DNA from: Aeromicrobium camelliae
GTDB taxonomy: Bacteria; Actinomycetota; Actinomycetes; Propionibacteriales; Nocardioidaceae
NCBI RefSeq assembly: GCF_003850045.1
Contig: NZ_RQJX01000013.1
Location: 23,057-87,056, forward strand
DNA: 64,000 nucleotides
Direction of reading: 5' to 3'
Below, one piece after another: positions 41,216 to 49,299 of this stretch. How positions within the stretch are numbered: position 1 is the first letter of the stretch; every line of letters begins with the position of its first letter. Made by a program: the position numbers and the translations under genes. The notes under the pieces are model-generated. The model was not told where the DNA came from, did no database searches, and saw only the letters and a program-made list of their open reading frames with translations.

Positions 41216-44200
41216 GTGTCCGGTCTTGCCCGGTTCAGTCTGCGCAACCGTGCTTTCGTCGGTCTGTCCACCGTCATTGTCGCGATCTTCGGCTTCGTCT
41301 CCATGTCGAGCCTCAAACTCGAGCTCATCCCGTCGCTCGAACTGCCCGTCATGGCGGTCGTGACGACCGACCCGGGCTCGTCGCCGGAGGTCGTGGACCA
41401 GCAGATCACCGAACCGGTGGAGTCGGCCGTGCGCGGTCTGGCGGGCGTCGCCTCGACGAGCGCGACGTCGAGCAGCGGCGTCTCGATGGTCCTCGTCGAA
41501 CTCGACTACGGGACCGACCTCGGTCAGGCGCGCCAGGACCTGACGAACCGGCTGTCCGGCCCGACCATCGCGCTCCCGGACGACGTCAACCCCGAGGTGC
41601 TGGCCGGCAGCGTCGACGACTTCCCGGTTATCCAGCTCGCCATCGCCGGCGACGCCGACCTCGCCGAAGTCGCCACCCGCGTGGAGCAGGACGTGGTGCC
41701 GCTGCTGTCCGACCTCGAAGGTGTCCGCGAAGTGACGGTCAGCGGCGCGCCGACGCAGCGCGTCGAGATCACCCCGGACCTAGCCGCCCTCACCGGCGCG
41801 GGACTCGACACGCAGGCGATCACATCGGCGCTGGAGAACAACGGCGCGCTCGTGCCCGCCGGGACCGTGAACGAGGGGGAGCGCGCGCTGACAGTGCAGG
41901 TCGGCACGTCGTTCGCCGGGGTGGAGGACCTCGCCGTGCTGCCGCTGGTAGGCGCAACGCAGCCGGTCACCCTCGGTCAGGTCGCGGACGTGTCCCTCGC
42001 GGAGGCCCCCGCCACGTCCATCTCCCGCACGGACGGCCGCGACAGCATCGCGGTGGGGATCACCAAGACGCCCGACGGCAACACCGTCGACATCTCTCAC
42101 GCCGTGCACGACGTGTTCGACGACATCGAGTCCGCGGTCGGCGACGGCGCGTCCGTGGACGTGGTCTTCGACCAGGCGCCGTTCATCGAGAAGTCGGTCG
42201 AAGACCTCACCGTCGAGGGCGCGCTTGGACTCGTGTTCGCGATCATCGTGATCCTCGTCTTCCTGCTGTCGCTGCGCTCGACGCTCGTCACGGCGATCTC
42301 GATCCCGCTGTCGCTGCTGCTCGCTTTCATCGGCCTCTACGTAGGCGGCTACTCGCTCAACATCCTGACGCTCGGCGCGCTCACCGTCGCGATCGGTCGC
42401 GTCGTCGACGACTCGATCGTCGTCATCGAGAACATCAAACGCCACCTGTCCTACGGGACGCCGAAGGTGCAGGCGATCATCACCGGCGTGAAGGAGGTCG
42501 CGGGCGCTATCACGTCGGCGACCCTGGCGACGGCCGCGGTGTTCCTGCCGATCGCCGTCGTGGGCGGTCAGGTCGGCGAGTTGTTCCGTCCGTTCGCGCT
42601 GACCGTCTCGCTCGCGCTGCTGGCCTCGCTCGTCGTCGCGCTGACGATCATCCCGGTCATCGCCGGCTGGTTCCTCAAGGCCCCGACGGGCGAGGTCGAC
42701 GCCGAGCAGGTGCGCCGCGAGGCCGAGCAGAAGGAGCGCGAGGGCTTCCTCCAGCGGCTGTACGTGCCGCTGCTGCACCGCACCAACGCGCACCCGGTCA
42801 TCACGCTCGTGGTGGCGGTGGCGATCCTCATCGGCACGTTCGCCCTCGCGCCGCTCATGAAGACGAACTTCCTCGGCGACTCCGGTCAGAACACCGTCGC
42901 GGTGACGCAGGAGCTGGAGCCCGGCGCCTCGCTCGAACGGCAGAATGAGGCCGCGACCAAGGTCGAGGAGGCGCTGCTCGAGATCGACGGCGTCGAGACG
43001 GTGCAGACGACCGTCGGCCAGGGCGAGGGCCTCGCCGTCCTCGCCGGCTCCAGCGACGCGTCGTTCTCGGTCACGACCGATCCAGAGGCCGACCAGACCG
43101 CGCTCCAGGACGACATCCGCGCTGCGATCGACGGCCTGGAGGACGTCGGCAAGGTGACACTGGATGCGACCGGTGGCTTCGCGTCCAGCCTCGACGTGGT
43201 CGTGACGGCGGACGATCCGGAGGCGCTCGACGAGGCCGCCACGCAGGTGCTCGAAGCCGTCGAGGGCATCGACGGCGCGCAGGACGTCACGTCGAACGCG
43301 TCGGGGGAGCAGCCCATCGTCTCGGTGACGCTCAACCAGCAGGCGGCCGCGGCGGCGGGCCTGGACGAGACCTCGTTGGCCGGCATCGTGGCGAGCTCAC
43401 TGCAACCGGTTCCGCTCGGTCAGGTCGTGCTCGACGGCGAGCGTCGTGACGCGGTGCTGGCGATGGGCCAGGTGCCGCAGGGTGTGGAGGCGCTGCGGCA
43501 GACGCCGCTCGCGCCGGGGGTGACGCTCGGTCAAGTCGCCACGGTGGAGGAGCTGCAGGTGCCGACGACAGTCACGCGTCTCGACGGGGATCGCTCGGTG
43601 ACGGTGTCGACGACGCCGGAGAGCGACGATCTCGGCTCGGTGACCACGGCGCTGCAGTCGGCGATCGACGATCTGGACCTTCCGGACGGCGCGGAGGCCT
43701 CCATCGGTGGTGTCGCGGCCGATCAGGATGAGGCGTTCACGCAGCTGGGTCTGGCGCTCGCGCTGGCAGTGCTGATCGTCTACCTCATCATGGTCGGCAC
43801 GTTCCGCAGCCTGATCCAGCCGTTGATCCTGCTCGTGTCGGTGCCGTTCGCGGCGACCGGTTCGATCGGTCTGCTCGTGGCGACCGGCATCCCCCTCGGT
43901 GTGCCGTCACTCATCGGCATGCTCATGCTGATCGGCATCGTCGTGACGAACGCGATCGTGCTGATCGACCTGGTGAACCAGTACCGCGAGCAGGGGCTGT
44001 CACCGACCGATGCTGTAGAGGAGGGCGCGCGGCATCGTCTGCGCCCGATTCTCATGACCTCGCTCGCGACGATCGGTGCGCTGACGCCCATGGCGTTCGG
44101 TATCACCGGCGGTAGTGCGTTCATCTCGCAGCCGCTGGCGATCGTCGTGATCGGTGGACTCGTCACCTCGACGCTGCTGACGCTGATCCTGGTGCCGGTG

Positions 44201-44275
44201 CTGTACCTCCTGGTGGAGAAGGTGCGGGGCCGGTTCGGGCGGCGTCAGAGCGGATCGGTGACGTCGGCGACCTGA
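41216..44275 (+). CDS. RND-family efflux pump (AcrB/HAE1-like)
   Basis: 1019 residues from GTG 41216 (AAGGAG 7 bases upstream). Two repeats of a membrane helix followed by a periplasmic pore domain: first start FVGLSTVIVAIFGFVSMSSL, proton-relay helix GRVVDDSIVVIENIKR with two adjacent Asp, then second repeat FALAPLMKTNFLGDSGQNT and terminal helices LIGMLMLIGIVVTNAIVLIDLV. Unlike actinobacterial MmpL it is AcrB-like, exporting hydrophobic drugs or siderophore-like ligands with proton antiport. No membrane fusion or outer partner is nearby. Ends 31 bases inside the convergent YbaK gene. Confidence 0.87.
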   Translation: MSGLARFSLRNRAFVGLSTVIVAIFGFVSMSSLKLELIPSLELPVMAVVTTDPGSSPEVVDQQITEPVESAVRGLAGVASTSATSSSGVSMVLVELDYGTDLGQARQDLTNRLSGPTIALPDDVNPEVLAGSVDDFPVIQLAIAGDADLAEVATRVEQDVVPLLSDLEGVREVTVSGAPTQRVEITPDLAALTGAGLDTQAITSALENNGALVPAGTVNEGERALTVQVGTSFAGVEDLAVLPLVGATQPVTLGQVADVSLAEAPATSISRTDGRDSIAVGITKTPDGNTVDISHAVHDVFDDIESAVGDGASVDVVFDQAPFIEKSVEDLTVEGALGLVFAIIVILVFLLSLRSTLVTAISIPLSLLLAFIGLYVGGYSLNILTLGALTVAIGRVVDDSIVVIENIKRHLSYGTPKVQAIITGVKEVAGAITSATLATAAVFLPIAVVGGQVGELFRPFALTVSLALLASLVVALTIIPVIAGWFLKAPTGEVDAEQVRREAEQKEREGFLQRLYVPLLHRTNAHPVITLVVAVAILIGTFALAPLMKTNFLGDSGQNTVAVTQELEPGASLERQNEAATKVEEALLEIDGVETVQTTVGQGEGLAVLAGSSDASFSVTTDPEADQTALQDDIRAAIDGLEDVGKVTLDATGGFASSLDVVVTADDPEALDEAATQVLEAVEGIDGAQDVTSNASGEQPIVSVTLNQQAAAAAGLDETSLAGIVASSLQPVPLGQVVLDGERRDAVLAMGQVPQGVEALRQTPLAPGVTLGQVATVEELQVPTTVTRLDGDRSVTVSTTPESDDLGSVTTALQSAIDDLDLPDGAEASIGGVAADQDEAFTQLGLALALAVLIVYLIMVGTFRSLIQPLILLVSVPFAATGSIGLLVATGIPLGVPSLIGMLMLIGIVVTNAIVLIDLVNQYREQGLSPTDAVEEGARHRLRPILMTSLATIGALTPMAFGITGGSAFISQPLAIVVIGGLVTSTLLTLILVPVLYLLVEKVRGRFGRRQSGSVTSAT

Positions 44276-44712
44276 GCGTCGAGGGCGGCGACGAGGTCGT
44301 CGCCGTCGACGGTCGCCGCGACCCCGTGGGCGCCGGCTCCGATGGAGACCGGGCCGGCGCCCACGATGCGGTTGTCCGCGATGACCGGCCAGGCGTGCGT
44401 GGAGCCGAACGGGGTGATGGTGCCGCGCTCGTAGCCGGTGACGTCTTTCGCGACGGACTTGTCCGGCATCGACAGGCGTGAGACGCCGAGCAGAGCGCGG
44501 AGCTTGGGCCAACTGATGCCGTGATCGCCGGGGACGAGGACGAACAGGTAGTCGTCCTCGGCGCGGCGGACGACGAGCGACTTGAGCAGCTTCGCCGGCT
44601 CGACGCCGCGCGCGGCGGCCGCCTCCTCGAGCGACGACACCGGCCCGTGCCGCGTCACCGCAAACGAGATCCCCGCCGACTCCAACGCTCCCAAAGCCCG
44701 TTCCTCACCCAT
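44245..44712 (-). CDS. YbaK/ProX-type aminoacyl-tRNA deacylase
   Basis: 155 residues. Family signature KLLKSLVVRRAEDDYLFVLVPGDH, GISWPKLRALLGVSRLSM, GTITPFGSTHAWPVIADN. These proteins hydrolyse mischarged aminoacyl-tRNA such as Cys-tRNAPro (YbaK) or Ala-tRNAPro (ProX); which one cannot be told from sequence alone. It overlaps the convergent RND pump's stop by 31 bases. Confidence 0.85.
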   Translation of the reverse strand: MGEERALGALESAGISFAVTRHGPVSSLEEAAAARGVEPAKLLKSLVVRRAEDDYLFVLVPGDHGISWPKLRALLGVSRLSMPDKSVAKDVTGYERGTITPFGSTHAWPVIADNRIVGAGPVSIGAGAHGVAATVDGDDLVAALDAQVADVTDPL

Positions 44713-44734
44713 GCCAGGAGACTAACCGGCCATA

Positions 44735-44923
44735 GGTGGTCGAGTAGCGACCGAGGAACGAGGGAGCCTATCGAGACCACGTGACTGAAGTTCGTAGGTG
44801 GTCGAGTAGCCGCGCCCTTCGATACGCCGCTCGTTCCTCGCGGCTACTCAGGAACCGGAACGAGGGCCGACGTCATAGGTGGTCGAGTAGCGACCGAGGA
44901 ACGAGGGAGCGTATCGAGACCAC
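44735..44923. repeat. Cluster of three dispersed palindromic repeats
   Basis: Three copies of an element GGTGGTCGAGTAG...TATCGAGACCAC: R1 44735-44780 (46 bases), R2 44797-44855 (variant carrying an 11-bp GAGTAGCCGCG inverted repeat), R3 44878-44923. R1 and R3 differ by one base. Such REP-like units are typical of Nocardioidaceae and Microbacteriaceae intergenic regions. Confidence 0.7.
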
Positions 44924-44938
44924 ACGACGCGACGCGCT

Positions 44939-46127
44939 CTACTCCCGGAGCACCGTCTCGCCCACGCGCCACGCCCATCCCTCACCGAAGGGCAGCGGCT
45001 CGGCGTGGTTGAAGGTCTTGAGTTTGTGATGGTGGCGGCACAAGGCCCAGAGGTTGTCGCCTGAGGTGGGGCCGTCGGGGAGTGGTTCTCGGTGGTCGAG
45101 GTCGCAGTTCTGCGCCTTCTTCGTCTCCATCGCGGCTATGCCCCTTATGCGATGGCTCCATTCTGGGGTATCGGCAGGTGCCGTCTCTGAAGCGGATCGC
45201 GTTGCGGAGGTGGTCTGGGGGGTATCGGCCGTCGTAGCGGGTGGCGAGGATGTTGTCGTTCTCGTCGACGAGGAGCCGGTACCAGAACGTGTGGCCGCTT
45301 TCGGCGGGTGTGCGAAGGACGTTGGCGGGGATCACCCAGTCACGGTCGGCGCTGATGGCGGGCTGATCATCGATGCCCGCGAGCGTGGACGCAGGAACCA
45401 TCACCCCGATCGCGAGGTTCGGGGTCCGGGCGGGTTCGTTGTCGGGGTCGATGTGGTCGAGGGCGTCGACGAGGAAGTCCGCGCGACGCTGGGCGATGGT
45501 CCGCTCGTCCTCGGTCACTGTCTTGGCGGCGTGGTCGAGCCGCTGGTCGATCCCCGCGAGGACGTACGAGGGCAGGTTTTCGGCGTACAGGTCGCCGGTC
45601 CCGTCCTCGTGGTGATGGATGGTGACGGATCGTTCGGCGACGATGTCCTCGTACCGTTTTTCGACCTCGTCGGGTTCGACGCGGGCGATGAACCGTTTGA
45701 TCCACTGGTGCAGTTCGCCGGTCGTATGCGTCGTGGCGTAGGCGACGACGCGCCGGTCGAGTTTGGCTATCGATCGTTCTTGGGTCAGCTTCCACGCACC
45801 CGCCGCGATGATCGACACCCGAGCGGCGTCGAGCAGACCCTCGCCGAACGCTGCCCAGACATTCTGCAGTTCACCGCGGGCGGTCTCGGCTTCGTGAATT
45901 CGTGCCGTGATCTGATGCTCGCTCCACCCGTTGGCTTGCGCGATCACCGACCGCACGGCCGCGAGGGCGAGTTCGCGCTGCTGCGGCTCGACCTCCCGCT
46001 CGATCCGCGCGGTCTCCGCGTCGAGGTACTCGAGCGTGGCCGACCAGCGGCGGTACTCCGCGAGAGCATTCTCGCGCCGCAATTCGGCCAGGAAGCCGAC
46101 CCGCGCGTCAGAACTGCTCTCGATCAT
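44939..46127 (-). pseudogene. DUF222-HNH endonuclease (13E12-like) with frameshift in the HNH region
   Basis: About 396 residues over two frames. The N-terminal DUF222 domain (RREVEPQQRELALAAVRSVI, IANVWAAFGEGLLDAARVS region) and central region reading DNEPARTPNLAIGVMVPAST are intact to FRDGTCRYP. Downstream the frame must shift by one base to read the HNH motif proper: KKAQNCDLDHREPLPDG and ALCRHHHKLKTF, whose catalytic DH...N...HHHK is complete. A short segment between the two contains extra sequence and no second Cys pair. Either a sequencing error or a decayed member of the mobile REP13E12-like family. The palindromic repeats on both sides support mobility of this unit. Confidence 0.7.
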
Positions 46128-46184
46128 GTTTCTAACCTAGAGAAGGCCACCGACACTTTTGTGGTTTCGTTCACCACCCCCATA

Positions 46185-46342
46185 GGTGGTCGAGTAGGCG
46201 GAGCTTGCGGAGCCGTATCGAGACCGCGTTACGTCGGCTGGTCTCGATACGGCCCTCGTTCCTCGGGCCTACGCGACCACCTAATCCGGCCATTGGTGGT
46301 CGAGTAGGGAGGTCGCTCAGCGACCGACCGTATCGAGACCAC
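46185..46342. repeat. Second cluster of the same palindromic repeat
   Basis: Three more copies: R4 46185-46226, R5 inverted at 46240-46281, R6 46295-46342, all sharing GGTGGTCGAGTAG and TATCGAGACC arms. They bracket the DUF222-HNH gene with the cluster at 44735-44923. Confidence 0.7.
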
Positions 46343-46390
46343 CGAGCCGAATACGGCAACGTGACACCGCCCGCGGTTATCGTCGCTGGC

Positions 46391-47230
46391 GTGACTCCTC
46401 ACCTCACACGAACGATCGAGTGGAACGGCCGGACCGTGGCGTGGAATCGCTTCGGCGATGGCCCGCCGCTCGTGTTTCTGCACGGCACGCCGTGGTCGTC
46501 GGCGCTGTGGCGCCCCATCGCTCAAGCGCTCTCCAGCCGGTTCACCGTGTACCTGTGGGACATGCCCGGGTACGGCGTGTCGTCGAAGCACCCCGACCAC
46601 GCGGTCGACCTCGGCGTGCAGGGAGAGCTGTTCGCGCAGCTGCTGCGCGAGTGGGGGCTCGAGCGGCCGCACGTGATCGCGCATGACTTCGGGGGAGTGG
46701 TCTCTCTGCGCGCCCGCTTGCTCCACGGGGCGCGATTCGCGTCGTTGTGTCTCGTCGACGTGGTGGCACTCAGGCCATGGGGTTCGCCGTTCTTCAGGCT
46801 GGTCAAGCAGCACGCCGAAGTCTTCGAGCAGTTGCCTCCTGCGGTGCATCGCGGGGCTGTCGAGGCCTACATCAGCGGTGCGAGCCATCGCGGATTGCGA
46901 CCGGAGGATCTGGCGATGCTCGTCGAACCCTGGACCGGTGGCGAGGGGCCGGCGGCGCTGTACCGGCAGATGGCCCAGGCGGACGAACGGTTCACGGACG
47001 AAGTCGAGCCGCTGTACGGGACGATCGACGAGCCGACGCACATCGTGTGGGGTGCCGAGGACGAGTGGATTGCCGTGGACCGTGCCCACCGGCTCCAGTC
47101 GCTCATTCCGGGCGCGAGCCTCACGCTGGTTGAAGGGGCGGGGCACCTCATCCAGCTCGACGCTCCCGCACAGCTCACCGCCGAACTCACCCGCTGGACC
47201 GAGTCACAGCGAGCCGCTAGCGGGCGTTGA
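46391..47230 (+). CDS. Alpha/beta hydrolase with aspartate nucleophile (epoxide hydrolase/dehalogenase-like)
   Basis: 279 residues from GTG 46391. Oxyanion LVFLHGTPWSSAL, nucleophile elbow VIAHDFGGVVSLRA in which Asp replaces the usual Ser, acid WGAEDEWIAVD and histidine GAGHLIQLDAP. The HDxGG elbow is characteristic of epoxide hydrolases and haloalkane dehalogenases, though some esterases share it. The gene starts just after the repeat cluster with no ribosome site, so it may be leaderless. Confidence 0.8.
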   Translation: MTPHLTRTIEWNGRTVAWNRFGDGPPLVFLHGTPWSSALWRPIAQALSSRFTVYLWDMPGYGVSSKHPDHAVDLGVQGELFAQLLREWGLERPHVIAHDFGGVVSLRARLLHGARFASLCLVDVVALRPWGSPFFRLVKQHAEVFEQLPPAVHRGAVEAYISGASHRGLRPEDLAMLVEPWTGGEGPAALYRQMAQADERFTDEVEPLYGTIDEPTHIVWGAEDEWIAVDRAHRLQSLIPGASLTLVEGAGHLIQLDAPAQLTAELTRWTESQRAASGR

Positions 47231-47290
47231 GGTGTTTCATCGTCGTCAGTGAGTTCTGAACTGTGAGCGAGGTTCTGCTGGTGTGGGGCA

Positions 47291-47803
47291 TCACTCGCTA
47301 GTGCCTATCTTGATCTGATCGTCCTCGCGGACCTCCACAGGTGCACCCTCTTGCAAGGTGAACCATCGAGACTCTCCGTATGGGTGGAGTTCAAGCGCAA
47401 CACCATGCCTATACCCGAAGGTCTGCATGAGCGCTTGAACCTTGAGCGAATCGCCGTCCAGGCGTGTGATCCCGCCGGGCGACCAGGCCGTCTTGGCTTC
47501 AAGACAAAGCAAATTGCTATTCGTTCCGATGGCCTCGCGGTGATGCACCACAAGGTCAGGGAGTCGTCGTCTCTTAAGTAAGCGCTTGCCGGGCTCGGTA
47601 TGGACGCATTTCACATCACCTTGGCCGGATTCTCTATTGTACTCCACGTCTACGTCAAAATTGGGAAACTGATCTCGTACCCTCAAGGCGAGTTGGTGCA
47701 CGATTGACCTTTCGCTTGCGCGATATTCGAAAAGAGCGTGCTCCTCTTTGAATGTGCGAAGGAGCGCAAGCTGTACCTTTAGCTGTACCTCGGCGAGATC
47801 CAT
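47291..47803 (-). CDS. PD-(D/E)XK-like protein, probably horizontally acquired
   Basis: 170 residues from ATG 47803; the frame runs on upstream without a better start. The core KRRRLPDLVVHHREAI followed by LLCLEAKTAW gives the PD...(E)xK nuclease signature with the acid-lysine pair; a preceding DVDVEYNRESGQGDVK matches the same fold. N-terminal ERSIVHQLALRVRDQF suggests an REase-associated helical region. Composition is clearly more A/T-rich than the neighbours, in line with transfer. Possibly a restriction- or defence-associated nuclease; substrate and partners are not visible. Confidence 0.65.
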   Translation of the reverse strand: MDLAEVQLKVQLALLRTFKEEHALFEYRASERSIVHQLALRVRDQFPNFDVDVEYNRESGQGDVKCVHTEPGKRLLKRRRLPDLVVHHREAIGTNSNLLCLEAKTAWSPGGITRLDGDSLKVQALMQTFGYRHGVALELHPYGESRWFTLQEGAPVEVREDDQIKIGTSE

Positions 47804-48070
47804 AAGGGCACAATATCGATTTGCGCGCGCCGAGGTGCGAGATTTAGAAATTCTGCGCTTCCTGACAACATTGGCGCTTCGCCGCGCGGGGCTGCGTCTG
47901 GCTTCCGGCAGCGCGAAGGGGCTCCGCGTCCGACTCCATCGCCACGGGCAGCGTCCTCCTCCGCGATCAAGCGCTCCCTCGCTTCGGTTCGGCCACTCTC
48001 TTCGGTACGCCGCCAGTTCCGCAACCTCAGCAAGTGAGGTGGTGTCGGGAACCGCGGTGGGTCCTTTAGC

Positions 48071-48847
48071 GTGAGCGCCATGGACGACTCCCAGTTCCTC
48101 GACCACGTCGCTGATACCCTCGCCGCGCTCCCGGCCGTCGAGGCCGTCACGCTCGGCGGGTCACGTGCGCAAGGGATTGCGCGTCCCGATAGCGACTGGG
48201 ACATGGCGATCTACTACCGCGGCGCCTTCGACCCGCAGTCGCTGCGCGACGTCGGTTGGGACGGCGAGGTCTCGGAGATCGGTGACTGGGGCGGGGGAGT
48301 GTTCAACGGTGGCGCGTGGCTGCACATCGACGGCCGGCGGGTGGACGTCCATTACCGCGACCTCGCCGTCGTCGAGCGCGAGCTCGAGCGGAGTCGGCGC
48401 GGTGACTTCCACATCGAACCGCTGATGTTCCACCTCGCCGGCATCCCGAGCTACCTCGTCGTCGCCGAGCTTGGCATCAACCAGGTGCTGAGGGGAGAGC
48501 TCCCGCGTCCCACGTATCCCGATGGGCTTCGGCGCCTCGCGCCCGAAGTGTGGATGGGGCGTGCCCGGATGAACCTCGTCTACGCCGAGCACAACGATGC
48601 GATCCACGGGCGCGTCACGCAGACTGCGGGCCTGGTTGCGGTCGCTGCGCTCGAGTTCGCCCACGCGGTGATGGCGGCGCGAGGCCAGTGGGTGACGAAC
48701 GAGAAGCGCCTGCTCGCCGACGCGGGACTCGACCAGCTCGACGAGGTGATCGCCGGCCTCTCTGCTGATCCCGAGACCCTGACCGCGGCTGTTATCGCCG
48801 TGCGCGACCACGGCGAGTCCGCCGTCCAGCGCGCGCGAGAACGCTGA
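48071..48847 (+). CDS. Nucleotidyltransferase-domain protein
   Basis: 258 residues from GTG 48071, or 255 from the in-frame ATG 48080. GGSRAQGIARPDSDWDMAIYY is a nucleotidyltransferase GS...DxD motif, the nucleotide and metal site. C-terminal part is helical and contains a HEPN-like or substrate-binding region (ERELERSRRGDFHIEPLMF, NLVYAEHNDAIHGRVTQT). Neither a HEPN-only partner nor an antitoxin gene is adjacent, so assignment to an MNT-HEPN toxin pair is unsupported. It lies just before the tRNA-fMet promoter. Confidence 0.75.
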   Translation: MSAMDDSQFLDHVADTLAALPAVEAVTLGGSRAQGIARPDSDWDMAIYYRGAFDPQSLRDVGWDGEVSEIGDWGGGVFNGGAWLHIDGRRVDVHYRDLAVVERELERSRRGDFHIEPLMFHLAGIPSYLVVAELGINQVLRGELPRPTYPDGLRRLAPEVWMGRARMNLVYAEHNDAIHGRVTQTAGLVAVAALEFAHAVMAARGQWVTNEKRLLADAGLDQLDEVIAGLSADPETLTAAVIAVRDHGESAVQRARER

Positions 48848-48892
48848 TCTTCCCGCGGTTCCAGCTCGGAAGCTCAGAGGGGGACCCCGAGT

Positions 48893-48921
48893 TTGAACGG
48901 CATATGGCCGTCCCGTAAAGT
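48893..48921 (+). promoter_or_regulatory. Promoter of tRNA-fMet
   Basis: TTGAAC -35 at 48893-48898, a 17-base spacer and TAAAGT -10 at 48916-48921. Transcription would start near 48928, six bases before the mature tRNA 5' end. Confidence 0.75.
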
Positions 48922-48933
48922 AGGAACTACCGA

Positions 48934-49010
48934 CGCGGGGTGGAGCAGCTCGGTAGCTCGCTGGGCTCATAACCCAGAGGTCGCAGGTTCAAATCCTGCC
49001 CCCGCTACCA
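48934..49010 (+). tRNA. Initiator tRNA-fMet (CAT)
   Basis: 77 bases ending in an encoded CCA. Anticodon CAT lies in a loop closed by three G:C pairs (GGG-CTCATAA-CCC), and the acceptor stem has a C1:T72 mismatch, both hallmarks of the initiator. T-arm GGTTCAAATCC is intact. Encoded CCA and a following terminator make it a possible integration site; no attL copy of its 3' end was found in this window. Confidence 0.93.
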
Positions 49011-49030
49011 ATTAGATGTCGACAGACATC

Positions 49031-49063
49031 GAAAACCCTCGGACCTTCGGTTCGGGGGTTTTC
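49031..49063 (+). terminator. Terminator after tRNA-fMet
   Basis: GAAAACCC...GGGTTTTC with TCGGACC/GGTTCGG continues into a 15-bp stem with a TTC loop, followed by TCCTT. It ends tRNA transcription and marks the left limit of the island. Confidence 0.72.
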
Positions 49064-49186
49064 TCCTTGTGGTGGCTCCTCTTGGTCAGCGTGTAAGGCC
49101 GCGGAGGGGTTGGCCCGGCCAACTGCGCGGTGCAAGACCGATGGCCACGTTTCCGCGCAGACGACGACGCCGGAACCTCACGGTCA

Positions 49187-49224
49187 AACTCCACGTTTTC
49201 CGGCACTGCGGCCAGCGTGGAGTT
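49187..49224 (-). terminator. Weak hairpin downstream of the SNF2 gene
   Basis: AACTCCACG (49187-49195) and CGTGGAGTT (49216-49224) form a 9-bp stem, 20-base loop, 76 bases beyond the SNF2 stop on the minus strand. Possible terminator for that convergent transcript. The rest of 49064-49299 shows no gene. Confidence 0.4.
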
Positions 49225-49299
49225 AGCAAACGATGCCGAAGCGCGAGGACGCCGCGGAGCGAATGCCCATTGCGCGGCGCCCTCGGGCCCCGAAACGGA

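Noticed and set aside
48071..48847. MNT-HEPN toxin-antitoxin pair
   Set aside because: Only the nucleotidyltransferase is present. No adjacent HEPN gene and the C-terminal region lacks an RxxxxH motif in a helical domain.
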